A DNA stretch of 64,000 nucleotides, from the NCBI GenBank assembly GCA_050331575.1, contig JBHJGS010000048.1, forward strand, positions 1 through 64,000, written 5' to 3'. The notes beneath the pieces were generated by a model. The model was not told where the DNA came from. It ran no database searches and saw only the letters and a program-made list of their open reading frames with translations. Below are positions 8,407-17,012 of this stretch, one piece after another. A program made the translations under genes and the position numbers. Position 1 is the first letter of the stretch. Every line of letters begins with the position of its first letter. This DNA comes from JBHJGS01 sp050331575 (GTDB lineage: Bacteria > Pseudomonadota > Alphaproteobacteria > Sphingomonadales > Rhodothalassiaceae).

Positions 8407-9570
8407 TCACGGTCGGACCAGATAGATTTGCCTGCCGCCGTCATGCAGGGAGGTGACGCAGACGGTTTGGCCGGTGCGGTCCGGATTGGGATGCAGGTCG
8501 CAACGGAAAGGCCCGCGCGGCGGGTCGTGATTGTCAAACTGCGCCAGCTGCCGCGACTCCCCGGTCTGATCGTCATAGATCATCAGATCCACCTGGGGCC
8601 GATAAGGGATGTCGAACACGAAGCGGTGGGGCGCCGCGGGCAGATGCCGGATATGGGCATTGTCGCAGATCAGCCCGGGCGCGAGAGCGCGCTGACGCCG
8701 TCCGACCGGCCGGGCATCTTCGTAGACATACGCGCCGTCCCGCTGCCAAAGATACAGATGCTTTTGATCCAGCCAGATTACGTGGGAGGTGCCGTGCGCC
8801 AGGAGCCGCAGATCGCCCCCAGTCACATCTGCGGTGAGGGAATAGCCCATCTGGTCGTTCCAGCCCTTGGACCGGTCGCGGCTGCGAAACCGCAGCTTCA
8901 CGGTAAAGCGCTGGCCATCCGGCGACAGTTTCACATGGTTGAACCAGTACAGATAGGCTTGGCGCCAATGGTGCAGCTTCTGTCGCAGGCTCAGCTTCGA
9001 CAGAAGAAAGTCGACGGCCTCGGCAAGACTGAGGATCAGGCGGGATGCGCCGCCGTTGAGCGGCATCCGCCAGATGCCGTTATCCTTGGGGCGCGCGGCC
9101 AGGCCTTGCATCGGGTGGCTTGCCGGATAGCCATAGCCCGGCCGCACCTCATTGAGCCGCAACATGTCGACCGACAGGGCAAATTCGCCGGCCGGGTCAA
9201 GCGCGTAGACGGGTCGCTCCAAGGTCAGCAGGCGCCCTGAGTCAAGATCCATCAGCCGAGCGACGATCGCGCCGGCCTCGCGATCATTCCAGACCAGCCG
9301 CGGCCCGTGCGGCAGCCACTGGGTAAGCGGCCCCTGTTGCCAGCTCCATGCATGGCTCTCGCCGACACGCTGCCATTGCCGATCGGTCAGATCGATCACG
9401 CCGATCTCGACACCGTCCTGCGGACCGGGATGGTGGCCGGTCATGCGCAGGCGATGGGCGCATAACAGCCGGCTGCTCTCGTCGAACACCGGCACGTCAT
9501 AATAGCTGTGGCTGTGAAACACGCCGTCAGCACTGCCGTGGGTCAGTTGATCAGCGCCTGTCTGCGTCAT
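8407..9570 (-). CDS. Predicted beta-propeller protein of a glycosyltransferase/sulfotransferase cluster
   Basis: A 387-residue cytoplasmic protein with no signal peptide. The sequence alternates short strands and Asp/Gly turns with repeats such as EIGVIDLTDRQW, VARLMDLDSGRLL, GIWRMPLNGGASRLI, KLSPDGQRF and LMIYDDQTGESRQL. This is typical of TolB/oligogalacturonide-lyase-like propellers. The start at 9570 overlaps the stop of the upstream glycosyltransferase gene as ATGA, so the two are translationally coupled. I do not recognise a specific family. A sugar-binding or lyase-like role in the glycan pathway is only an inference from the neighbours. Confidence 0.7.
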   Translation of the reverse strand: MTQTGADQLTHGSADGVFHSHSYYDVPVFDESSRLLCAHRLRMTGHHPGPQDGVEIGVIDLTDRQWQRVGESHAWSWQQGPLTQWLPHGPRLVWNDREAGAIVARLMDLDSGRLLTLERPVYALDPAGEFALSVDMLRLNEVRPGYGYPASHPMQGLAARPKDNGIWRMPLNGGASRLILSLAEAVDFLLSKLSLRQKLHHWRQAYLYWFNHVKLSPDGQRFTVKLRFRSRDRSKGWNDQMGYSLTADVTGGDLRLLAHGTSHVIWLDQKHLYLWQRDGAYVYEDARPVGRRQRALAPGLICDNAHIRHLPAAPHRFVFDIPYRPQVDLMIYDDQTGESRQLAQFDNHDPPRGPFRCDLHPNPDRTGQTVCVTSLHDGGRQIYLVRP

Positions 9571-10529
9571 CGTTGCCCCACCGCCAGTCGCGCCCGCACG
9601 CGGCGACCGGCTCTCAGCGTCGGCGCCAGGCGACGGATCAGGTGGACGCGCAGCCGCCAAGGCAGCCGATCGAACGGGGTCGGCCGCCGGCGCGGGAAGC
9701 AGTGCAGATCGAACGCGTGCGTCTGCTCCAGATGCGCCAGGATCTTGGCGCCATATTCTGCGCCGGCGCGGCTCACCCCGGGGGTCGCCAATCGCGTCTG
9801 CAAGCTGGGGATCAGCGTGTCGGTCCACTTAAAGTGATGCACCCGACATGGGATGGAAAAGCGCAGCCACGGCCGGTCGATCAGGGGAAAGCTTCCAAGC
9901 GGCCGGCCGAACAGATAAGCCGGCGCACGAGACTGCCCCCCGAGCGGATGATGGCCGCCTCGACTGGGCAACAGATCGCCTTTGATCGCCATCACCTTGA
10001 CCGTGCCGTACCAGTCATGATGCGCCCCGGTTCGGGCAAGCGCGCACATGATCTCCGCCTGGACCGGATAGGTCTGCCACGGTGAGTCGCCGTGAGACAG
10101 GGAGATCAAGCGGCCATCTGCGGCGACACGATCGATGAAGACGCCTTGCACGCAATTGACGCCTTGACGGTCGCAGTGCCGAAGTAGGTCGGCCAGATCC
10201 GCTGGATATTCGTGGAATTCGTCGACATCGGCGCTGATCACCCAATCCTGTGCGCCGGCGACCCGGCTTTGTAATGCCCGCCGCTGGGCCCACATGCGGT
10301 CGCTGGTATAGGCTTCGGTCCAGACGACCGGCTCGGCAACACCTTCTTCGCGCAAGATGGCCTGCGCCGCGCCGATCGCCGCGTCCTCAGAGCCGCCGCC
10401 GTTGAGCAGAAAATGCATGGCCGCGGGCGCCACGCCGAGGTCTCGATAGTGATGGATAAACGGCCGCAGCAGGGGCAGGTCGTATCGGACGCCGACACAG
10501 GAGATCAGTTTAAGCTGTAATCGGCTCAT
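9567..10529 (-). CDS. Glycosyltransferase family 2-like protein (DVDEF type)
   Basis: A 320-residue protein. The opening KLISCVGVRYDLPLLRPFIHHY resembles GT2_4/GT92-like enzymes that act on a chain end. WVISADVDEFHEYP places the metal-binding D-x-D at Asp101 and Asp103, and HDWYGTVK and HHFKWTD provide conserved His/Trp positions. It lies 13 bases after the sulfotransferase gene and overlaps the propeller gene by four bases, so the group is one operon. Donor and acceptor are unknown. Confidence 0.82.
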   Translation of the reverse strand: MSRLQLKLISCVGVRYDLPLLRPFIHHYRDLGVAPAAMHFLLNGGGSEDAAIGAAQAILREEGVAEPVVWTEAYTSDRMWAQRRALQSRVAGAQDWVISADVDEFHEYPADLADLLRHCDRQGVNCVQGVFIDRVAADGRLISLSHGDSPWQTYPVQAEIMCALARTGAHHDWYGTVKVMAIKGDLLPSRGGHHPLGGQSRAPAYLFGRPLGSFPLIDRPWLRFSIPCRVHHFKWTDTLIPSLQTRLATPGVSRAGAEYGAKILAHLEQTHAFDLHCFPRRRPTPFDRLPWRLRVHLIRRLAPTLRAGRRVRARLAVGQR

Positions 10530-10542
10530 GCTGCTCGACCCC

Positions 10543-11502
10543 TTAAGGGTTCAAAAAGTCAAATGTCTCGATGAGTTCGGCGACGGCGGCGCGCTGCTCA
10601 TCGCGCCAGGCGATCTTCTCTCGGCTGGGCGTCTTGCCGTCCCGGACGATAGACGCGGCCCGGCGCACAAAGTCGGCCTCCTCGGCAAGCCCCACGAAGC
10701 GTAGCAGGGCGGCGATCTGCTGGGCAGGCTCGGCGACGACCTGTTCATATTGCACCTCGTGCCAGTCGCTCGGATCGATCTGCCGCTTCAACACCGCCAC
10801 GCCGTCACAAAGGCTGCGATAATCCGCGATCATGTCGTCGCGGACGGTCTGGGCAATGCGCCCGTCAAACTGGGCGGCGCGCAGCGCCGGCGCAAATGCC
10901 GCGCCGGGGCATTCGATGCGCAGCCGATCATAGTGGCCGCCCTTGCGCAGCGACATGGTGGCGATATTGTCCAATGGGTGCCGCGTCACCAGGATCCATT
11001 TGGCGCGATCGCGCACCCGGGCCTGCAGCGTCTCGACCAGCTCGGGCTTGGCGAGCAGGCGGCGGGCCACCCAATCCCCTTTCTTGTCGCCAATGATCCG
11101 CGGCGGCAGGTCGGTTGTGTCCGCCTGACCGGGCACAGCGTAACAAAAGCCGTTCCAGTGTCGGCCGGCCGCGGCGAAGCGGTCGGCATTGGCCAGGATC
11201 AGTCTATAGAGCCAGTGCCGGCTCACACCCGCATCGATCAGGCCCATAACATCCAATTCATGGGCGATGACCGCTTCGCGATGGGCGTCCAGGATGGCGC
11301 CGATCAGCGTGTGGCCCGATCGCGGAAAGCCCACGAACTGCACCAATGCCGCAACCCTGGAAAGATCCGTTGGCGGTCGCCGACGATGCCGCAGGGCCTG
11401 GAGCATCAAGCGGTAGATCGGTACGGAGCGGTGGCGGCGCGACGCAGCACCGTCGAACACCGGAACGCTATGCGGTCTGGCTAGTGCGGGCATGACGGCC
11501 AT
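10543..11502 (-). CDS. Sulfotransferase family protein
   Basis: A 319-residue soluble enzyme. GFPRSGHT at residues 58-65 is the 5'-phosphosulfate-binding loop for PAPS, and TRHPLDNIAT at 173-182 is the 3'-phosphate-binding region. Both are near canonical. Sulfotransferases move sulfate from PAPS to a hydroxyl of a sugar, lipid or protein. Between two glycosyltransferase genes, a glycan acceptor is the best guess. The gap to the upstream GT2 gene is 3 bases. No PAPS synthesis genes are visible in the window. Confidence 0.88.
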   Translation of the reverse strand: MAVMPALARPHSVPVFDGAASRRHRSVPIYRLMLQALRHRRRPPTDLSRVAALVQFVGFPRSGHTLIGAILDAHREAVIAHELDVMGLIDAGVSRHWLYRLILANADRFAAAGRHWNGFCYAVPGQADTTDLPPRIIGDKKGDWVARRLLAKPELVETLQARVRDRAKWILVTRHPLDNIATMSLRKGGHYDRLRIECPGAAFAPALRAAQFDGRIAQTVRDDMIADYRSLCDGVAVLKRQIDPSDWHEVQYEQVVAEPAQQIAALLRFVGLAEEADFVRRAASIVRDGKTPSREKIAWRDEQRAAVAELIETFDFLNP

Positions 11503-11505
11503 CAG

Positions 11506-12690
11506 CTACCAACGCCCCGCATCGATCTTCTGGACCTGCCGCCGCCGGCTGCGGTCGGCGAAATAGCCGCCCAGCTCGGCCAGCGCGACATCGTGGCGCC
11601 AGCGTGCCGCCTCCATGTAAAGGCCGGCGGCCGCGCGCCGCTCCCGGTGGCGCGCCTGACGCACCAGGGACCGCGCCACCTTGTGGCGGAAGAATCGCCG
11701 CACCGGCGCTGGCTCAACGCGTTCGGCCTGCGCGACGACTTCGCGGAAGACCGCAAGGCCGGTGCGGATGATCGCCCAGCCGATGGGTCTGGAGCTTCGA
11801 AACAATTCAGATGCGGCTTCGACGTCGCTGATCGGCACGGTCCGGCCAAGATAGGCAGACAGGAGACGCTGCGGCACCGACAGGCTGAGGCGTTTTCCCG
11901 CTTCCCCCCGGGTTTTCATGCGCGAGGCGGGATGGACCCGATACCGCACCAGAGTGTCCGGCAGATTGTCGAACTGCGTAACCGGTAACAGGCGGGCCCA
12001 CAGATCGCTGTCCTGAGCGGTCCAATAGCGCTCGTCATAGCCGCCGACGCGGCGGACAGGCGCGGTCCGGAACACGACGCCGGGGTGGAGCAGGCAGTTC
12101 ATGAAGTTCATGCAAAACCGAATCACGCTTGGACCGGTGATCGGACGGTCAATGTCCATCAGCGTGCCGGTGGGATCCATGCGCTGAAAGCCGCAGGACA
12201 GCACGCCGATGTTCGGATGCCGGTCCAGAAACGCGATCTGGTGGGCGAAGCGGTCGCGGGCATAGACATCGTCGGCATCGGCGCGGGCCACCAGCTCACC
12301 GCGGCAGGCGTGCAGGCCGGCATTCAAGGCCGCCGGTACGCCGCCATTGACCGCTTGGCGGATGACCCGCAGGCGCGGATCACGCCCGGCATAGGCGTGG
12401 AGGATCTGCGATGACGCATCGCTGCTGGCATCGTCCACGGCGATCAGTTCGAACGCGCTCCAGCTTTGCGCCAGGAGACTGTCCAGCGCCTCGACCAGAA
12501 ACCGCTCCGCATTATAAACCGGCATGAGGACGCTGAGGCGCGGCCCCGACGCATGGTCGCGGCCGCCGGTCGCCGGTGCGGTCGGGCGCAGGCCGACGCC
12601 CTTGCGGCGTTGATGGCGTCGTTCGGTTGCCCGACCGGTCACGACCAGCGGTCTCCTTTCCCCCGCATGAGCGGTCGAGACCCAGGCCAT
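11506..12690 (-). CDS. Glycosyltransferase family 2
   Basis: A 394-residue protein, first gene of the four-gene operon. The GT-A core starts at about residue 51 with LSVLMPVYNAERF, then VDDASSD at 85-91 and the donor/metal motif ARADADD at 136-142. Later RVGGYDERYWTAQDSDLW is the usual acceptor-side GG(Y/F)D segment. The N-terminal 50 residues are basic and disordered, so the true start may be a downstream GTG. The substrate is unknown. Confidence 0.87.
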   Translation of the reverse strand: MAWVSTAHAGERRPLVVTGRATERRHQRRKGVGLRPTAPATGGRDHASGPRLSVLMPVYNAERFLVEALDSLLAQSWSAFELIAVDDASSDASSQILHAYAGRDPRLRVIRQAVNGGVPAALNAGLHACRGELVARADADDVYARDRFAHQIAFLDRHPNIGVLSCGFQRMDPTGTLMDIDRPITGPSVIRFCMNFMNCLLHPGVVFRTAPVRRVGGYDERYWTAQDSDLWARLLPVTQFDNLPDTLVRYRVHPASRMKTRGEAGKRLSLSVPQRLLSAYLGRTVPISDVEAASELFRSSRPIGWAIIRTGLAVFREVVAQAERVEPAPVRRFFRHKVARSLVRQARHRERRAAAGLYMEAARWRHDVALAELGGYFADRSRRRQVQKIDAGRW

Positions 12691-12800
12691 GCCCCCGCCC
12701 CCGCCATGATGCGCTCATCCAACGCGCCAGGTGCAGCGGCGTTCCGATTTCGCAGTGCCATGCCCGCCGCGGGTGACCACCCGGTGGCGGCCACGCACGT

Positions 12801-13247
12801 TCACGGCTGCGCGTCGGCCGGTTCCACCGTCAACGTGCCGCCGTCGTGGCCGGTTATGCGGGCAACGGCGCCTTGGGGCAAGTCCGGACCGCGGGCCAGC
12901 CAGCTGGTGTCGCCGACTTTGACCCGGCCGCGGCCGTTTTCAATCGCCTTGGCAACGGTCACCAACTCACCGACCAGCGCATCCGGACCCCGGTTCAGAA
13001 CCGAAGGCACCTTCGGCGCGCGGCCATATTGCAGCCGCCGGCCCAGAAAGATCGCCACGAGAGAATAGAGCGCAAACAAACCCAGCTGCGCAGACACCGG
13101 CAGAAACATCGCCCAGACCGACAGCGCGACCATGCCCGCGGCCAGGCCCAACCACACAAAGAAGGTGCCCGGCAGGATCAACTCGAAAATCAGCAATACC
13201 AGCGCTGCCACCAGCCACATCCACTGGGTGAAGAAAAAGCCTTGCAC
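12801..13247 (-). CDS. nfeD: NfeD-like membrane protein partner of the SPFH protein
   Basis: A 148-residue protein with two or three N-terminal hydrophobic helices (residues about 8-75) and a C-terminal NfeD OB fold (LVGELVTVAKAIENGRGRV to GGTLTVEP). It starts 11 bases after the qmcA stop, the usual qmcA-nfeD arrangement. Short NfeD proteins partner with membrane flotillin/stomatin-type proteins in membrane organisation. No protease domain is present. Confidence 0.88.
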   Translation of the reverse strand: MQGFFFTQWMWLVAALVLLIFELILPGTFFVWLGLAAGMVALSVWAMFLPVSAQLGLFALYSLVAIFLGRRLQYGRAPKVPSVLNRGPDALVGELVTVAKAIENGRGRVKVGDTSWLARGPDLPQGAVARITGHDGGTLTVEPADAQP

Positions 13248-13258
13248 GGCTTTGCCTC

Positions 13259-14230
13259 CTATTCCGCGGCGGTGGCCGGCACACTGGCCGACGGCCGAGA
13301 CGCCCCGGCCTTGCCGTTGCCCTCGCTGAACAATTCGGCAATGCCCGCCAGGCTGCCGATCACGCCGCTGGTCTCCATTGGCATGAAAATCGTCTTGGCC
13401 TGCGGTGCCCGGGCGAATTCGCCCAATGCCTCGACATATTTTTGGGCGACGAAATAGTTGATCGCCTGATGGTCGCCCTTGGCGATCGCCTCAGAGACCA
13501 TCTGGGTTGCCTTGGCCTCGGCTTCGGCGGCGCGCTCTCTCGCCTCGGCGTCGCGATACGCCGCCTCGCGCCGCCCCTCGGCCTGTAACACAGCGGCCTG
13601 CTTGGCCCCTTCCGCCCGCAGAATCTCCGACTGGCGCTCCCCCTCAGCTTCCAGGATCGCCGCGCGCTTCTCGCGCTCTGCCTTCATCTGCCGGCCCATG
13701 GCATCGACGATGTCGCGCGGGGGATTGATATCCTTGATCTCAATGCGGGTGATCTTGATGCCCCAATTGTTGGTCGCCTCGTCAACCACGCCCAACAGCC
13801 GGCCGTTGATCTCGTCGCGCTGGGACAGCAGATGGTCCAAATCCATCGATCCCATGACCGTGCGAAGATTGGTCATGGTCAGGTTGAGGATCGCCAGCTC
13901 CAGATTCTGCACCTCGTAGGACGCGCGCGCGGCGTCCAGAATCTGGTAGAAGACCACGCCGTCAACCCCGACCATGGCATTATCCGCCGTGATCACCTCT
14001 TGGGTCGGGATATCCAGCACGGTTTCCATCCGGCTCATCTTGCGGCCGACCCGCTCGATGAACGGAACCAAGATATGCAGCCCCGGCGTCAGGGTGCGGG
14101 TAAAGCGCCCCAAGCGCTCCACAGTATATTCCATGCCCTGCGGCACCAGCTTGACGGTGGACGTCAGGATCAGCAGGACCAACACGACGATGATGGCGGC
14201 CAGAACCAGACCGAAGGGCACCTGTTCCAT
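13259..14230 (-). CDS. qmcA: SPFH/stomatin-like membrane protein (QmcA)
   Basis: A 323-residue protein. One N-terminal membrane helix is followed by an SPFH/Band 7 domain (LVPQGMEYTVERLGRF, HILVPFIERVGRKM, NNWGIKITRIEIKDI). A long Ala/Glu-rich coiled coil runs from about 190 to 255 (ILEAEGERQSEILRAEGAK), and the tail is flexible. ATG 14230 is preferred over the upstream GTG because GAGGAGC lies just before it. Such proteins oligomerise at the membrane and associate with NfeD and quality-control proteases. Confidence 0.93.
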   Translation of the reverse strand: MEQVPFGLVLAAIIVVLVLLILTSTVKLVPQGMEYTVERLGRFTRTLTPGLHILVPFIERVGRKMSRMETVLDIPTQEVITADNAMVGVDGVVFYQILDAARASYEVQNLELAILNLTMTNLRTVMGSMDLDHLLSQRDEINGRLLGVVDEATNNWGIKITRIEIKDINPPRDIVDAMGRQMKAEREKRAAILEAEGERQSEILRAEGAKQAAVLQAEGRREAAYRDAEARERAAEAEAKATQMVSEAIAKGDHQAINYFVAQKYVEALGEFARAPQAKTIFMPMETSGVIGSLAGIAELFSEGNGKAGASRPSASVPATAAE

Positions 14231-14315
14231 CTTGCTCCTCACTAAGTTGTGATCATGAGCCTAAGATGGGTGCTGGCCGCACGAAAGGCAAGATTGAGCG
14301 GTTGAGCGGTTGAGC

Positions 14316-14339
14316 GGACCGCCGGGCAAGCGGCGGTCC
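14316..14339 (-). terminator. Terminator-like hairpin of the flagellin gene
   Basis: GGACCGCCG at 14316-14324 and CGGCGGTCC at 14331-14339 form a nine-bp GC-rich stem with a six-base loop, 24 bases beyond the flagellin stop on the minus strand. Three copies of a seven-base GAGCGGT-type unit lie next to it at about 14295-14316. Confidence 0.6.
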
Positions 14340-14363
14340 TTTGTCGGCGGTCACCGCCTTAGC

Positions 14364-15185
14364 TTAGCCTTGGAACAAGGCCAGCAGGCTGCGCGGCGAT
14401 GCATTGGCGATATTCTGCGCTGCGATGCCGAGTTCCACGCGCACCTGGTCAGCGGCCAAATTCGCCGCTTCCTCGCCCAGATCAGCATCAACCAGATTGC
14501 CGACGCCGACCGTCAAGGTGTCCTGCAAGTCGCTCAAGAAGCTGCCCTGCAGGTCCAATTCGGTGGTGGCCGCGCCGAAGCCGGCCAAGGTGGCGTTGAC
14601 GCTGGTCAAACCGGCGTCGATTTCACCCAGCGCCGCTTGCGCGTCGGCGGCGGATCCAAAGCTGGTCACCGTCAGACCCAAGCCGCCGGCGGAGAGATCG
14701 GCTCCGGCCACAGATGTGCCGGTCGTGCTGCCGTCCGGGGCGGCGGGCACGGCTACGGACCCGCTGCCATCGACCAGATTGGTCCCGTTGAAATCCGCCG
14801 TCCCGGCAATGCTGTCAATCTGTGAGACGATGGCGTTGAATTCACCGCTCAGGGCATCAAGGCTGGCCTGGTCCAAGCTGGCGTCGCTTGCTTGCACGGC
14901 GATACCGCGCGCTTGTACCAACAGGTCGGAAATATTGCTTCCGGCCGTTGTCGCCACATCCAGGGTGCCGGTGGCGCGGCTGATACTGCCTTGGATCGCG
15001 TTCAGTCCGCCGATATCCGCGCGGATGCCCTGGGCGATGGTAAAGGCGGAGCTATCATCTTCGACCCCGCCAACGCGGAGCCCGGAGGAGACGCGGTCCT
15101 GGCTTTCAGCCAGGGCCTGGGTGCTGCCCGTCAAAGCGCCTAATGCGATGAGGGCGGAGGGATTGGTATTGATCGATAGTGCCAT
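14364..15185 (-). CDS. Flagellin (short alphaproteobacterial type)
   Basis: A 273-residue filament subunit. The N-terminus MALSINTNPSALIAL and the D0/D1 helix with SQDRVSSGLRVGG are flagellin hallmarks. The C-terminus RVELGIAAQNIANASPRSLL forms the other D0 half. The central domain (about 150-185) is short and rich in Gly/Ser/Thr, as in Caulobacter-type flagellins. The start at 15185 was chosen for homology at residue 1; the 21 residues upstream do not look like flagellin. No other filament, export or motor gene is nearby. Confidence 0.93.
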   Translation of the reverse strand: MALSINTNPSALIALGALTGSTQALAESQDRVSSGLRVGGVEDDSSAFTIAQGIRADIGGLNAIQGSISRATGTLDVATTAGSNISDLLVQARGIAVQASDASLDQASLDALSGEFNAIVSQIDSIAGTADFNGTNLVDGSGSVAVPAAPDGSTTGTSVAGADLSAGGLGLTVTSFGSAADAQAALGEIDAGLTSVNATLAGFGAATTELDLQGSFLSDLQDTLTVGVGNLVDADLGEEAANLAADQVRVELGIAAQNIANASPRSLLALFQG

Positions 15186-15234
15186 ATCCTGATCCTCGTC
15201 TGCGGCCTGGCCGGGGCGGCAGTTCTGCGGCCCC

Positions 15235-15249
15235 CGTGTTGCCAACACG
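15235..15249. promoter_or_regulatory. Perfect 15-base palindrome upstream of flagellin
   Basis: CGTGTTGCCAACACG reads the same on both strands around its central base. It lies about 50 bases upstream of the flagellin start. On the minus strand the same stretch gives GG-N10-GC, the minimal spacing of a sigma-54 promoter, but the rest of that consensus is poor. It may be an operator or activator site. Confidence 0.3.
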
Positions 15250-15430
15250 CCTGCTACATCCTCACCCTAATCCGTATCGCTTGGAGAATCCTGATCGAAC
15301 CCGCTCAATTTAACACAAACGCTGCGCGGAGACACGCCGCCCTGCGCTTCCTAAGTCAAGGAGCCTTGACAGAAAGCTCTGCACGACATTATGTAAAGCG
15401 AGTAAGACACTTTGTCAGGGGATCTTTGCT

Positions 15431-16309
15431 ATGCGAGACAGAGTTTGCCGCCTTCTGGGCGGGCTTTTGGCCATTACCATCAGCTTGACGGCGCCGGCAG
15501 CGGCGCTCACCGACGCGCCGCTCCATGTCGAGCGGGCGGGCGAGTCAAGCCACCTGGTCGTGTTCCTTCCGGGCTTGAACAGTGCAGGCTCGCTTTGGCA
15601 GCCTTGGGCCACGGGCCTTGCTGATAGCCATCGTGTGCTCACCGTCACCATGGCCGGCTTCGCGGGCACGAACCCTGCCGGCCTCTCCGAGCAGTTCTAT
15701 GACCGGCTAATCCCCGCTTTGCAGGATCTGCTGGCCGAGGAGGGGGCGCAGGACGCCACGCTGGTCGGCCATTCCTTGGGCGGCCTGGCGGCTTTGATGC
15801 TGGCCCGCGCCGAGCCCGACCGGGTTGGCAGCGTGCTGGTGGTGGACAGCTTGCCCTACCTGGCCGCGATCATGCTGCCGGGGCTGCCGCCGGACCAGGC
15901 CGCCGGACAGGCCAAGGCGCTGGGCGAACGCATGAAGGCGCAGCGCCGGGAGGATTGGATCGCCCAGACCAAGGCCGGCTTGGGGCGTCAGAGCAAGACT
16001 GCGGCCTTCAAGGACACCCTGGCAGCCTGGACCGAGGCGGCTGACCAGGCGACTGTGGCGCAGGCGTTGCAGGAGACGCTGGCGATGGATTACCGGCCGC
16101 AACTGGCGGATATCGCCCAGCCGGTCACCATTCTGGTGCCGTGGGATCCGGCCATGGGCGCGCCCCGGTCACTGATCGAGGCGCTGTACCGGTCGCAATA
16201 TGCCAGCCTGCCCAGGGGCGAAATCCGGATGATCGACAACAGCTTCCACTTCATCATGATCGACCGGCCCGACGCGTTTTCCGCCGCCTTGACCGAGGTG
16301 CTGCAATGA
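15431..16309 (+). CDS. Exported alpha/beta hydrolase
   Basis: A 292-residue protein with a signal peptide (basic RDRVCR, hydrophobic run, APAAA cleavage region). The fold is an alpha/beta hydrolase: VVFLPGLNSAGSLW for the oxyanion region, GHSLGG for the nucleophile, WDPAMG for the acid and SFHFIMI for the histidine. The triad appears complete. The substrate is unknown. Its stop overlaps the next start as ATGA, making it first in a three-gene operon. Confidence 0.85.
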   Translation: MRDRVCRLLGGLLAITISLTAPAAALTDAPLHVERAGESSHLVVFLPGLNSAGSLWQPWATGLADSHRVLTVTMAGFAGTNPAGLSEQFYDRLIPALQDLLAEEGAQDATLVGHSLGGLAALMLARAEPDRVGSVLVVDSLPYLAAIMLPGLPPDQAAGQAKALGERMKAQRREDWIAQTKAGLGRQSKTAAFKDTLAAWTEAADQATVAQALQETLAMDYRPQLADIAQPVTILVPWDPAMGAPRSLIEALYRSQYASLPRGEIRMIDNSFHFIMIDRPDAFSAALTEVLQ

Positions 16310-16692
16310 CTGCCGCAGCCCGCGCGTATCGGCGCAATCTGAGCTTGGCGATCCTGGTTTACGGGGTGGTTCTGGTGGCCTCGCGCGTGCTCCTGCGGTC
16401 GGCGGAGTTGGCCACCCCAGTGCAGATCTTGGTGTCCCTGTCGCCGATGATCGGCGTTGTCCTGTTCGTCCGCGCGATCCTGATTTTTTCCCGCTCTTGG
16501 GATGAGATGCAGACGCGCATCACCATGGAGGCGGTAATCATGGCCGCCTCGGTCGTGGCGTTCGGCAGCTTCGCCTGGGGCTTTCTGGAGGGCGATGTCG
16601 GTGCGCCGCGGCTGCCGACCATCTGGATCATGCCGATCATGTTCGCCGCCCTGATCCCCGCGCGCATCATCGCCACGCGGCGCTACAAATGA
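16306..16692 (+). CDS. Small integral membrane protein paired with an Xre regulator
   Basis: A 128-residue protein with about four hydrophobic helices (roughly 13-33, 42-60, 73-95, 104-120) and charged turns such as FSRSWDEMQTRITME. It overlaps both neighbours by four bases. Small membrane proteins followed by a 60-70-residue Xre regulator are a recurrent bacterial pair, in which the membrane protein is thought to be the regulated partner. No enzymatic motif is visible. Confidence 0.78.
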   Translation: MTAAARAYRRNLSLAILVYGVVLVASRVLLRSAELATPVQILVSLSPMIGVVLFVRAILIFSRSWDEMQTRITMEAVIMAASVVAFGSFAWGFLEGDVGAPRLPTIWIMPIMFAALIPARIIATRRYK

Positions 16693-16880
16693 AGAACCGG
16701 CTGAAGGTGCTGCGCGCGGAGCGGGACTGGAGCCAAGCCCATCTGGCCGACCAGCTTGGCGTGTCGCGCCAAACCATCAATGCCATCGAACGCGGCAAAT
16801 ATCACCCGTCCCTGCCGCTGGCGTTCAAACTGGCGCAGCTGTTCGATGAGCCGATCGAGGCGATTTTTCAGCCGGATTGA
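16689..16880 (+). CDS. Small Xre-family helix-turn-helix regulator
   Basis: A 63-residue protein that is almost only a DNA-binding domain: MKNRLKVLRAERDWSQAHLA, then VSRQTINAIERGKYHPSL as turn and recognition helix, then LAQLFDEPIEAIF. It matches the YozG-like minimal Xre class. It is translationally coupled to the membrane protein gene (ATGA at 16689-16692) and probably autoregulates the operon. Confidence 0.9.
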   Translation: MKNRLKVLRAERDWSQAHLADQLGVSRQTINAIERGKYHPSLPLAFKLAQLFDEPIEAIFQPD

Positions 16881-16905
16881 CCGACGCTTCGGCGCATCTC
16901 AAGCC

Positions 16906-16935
16906 TTATCTGGTCGATCGCGCTTGATCGGATAA
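16906..16935. terminator. Hairpin after the Xre gene
   Basis: TTATC at 16906-16910 pairs with GATAA at 16931-16935, and the stem continues inward with G-U wobbles for about 12 pairs around a GATCGCGC loop. It begins 26 bases after the Xre stop. It may end the operon; a similar GATCGCG-centred hairpin occurs at 41242-41273. Confidence 0.4.
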
Positions 16936-17012
16936 AGTTGCTCTCACGCCGCATCCGGGCCTGCGCGCTCGGCTCCTTTGGCACACCGGGTCGACTGCTC
17001 GTGTCGCGTCGC

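Noticed and set aside
14295..14316. GAGCGGT tandem units as a possible CRISPR or iteron array
   Set aside because: Only three seven-base units with no spacers; better explained as a flank of the flagellin terminator.
14404..15192. Plus-strand frame of 262 residues
   Set aside because: Antisense to flagellin, whose ends are unmistakable.
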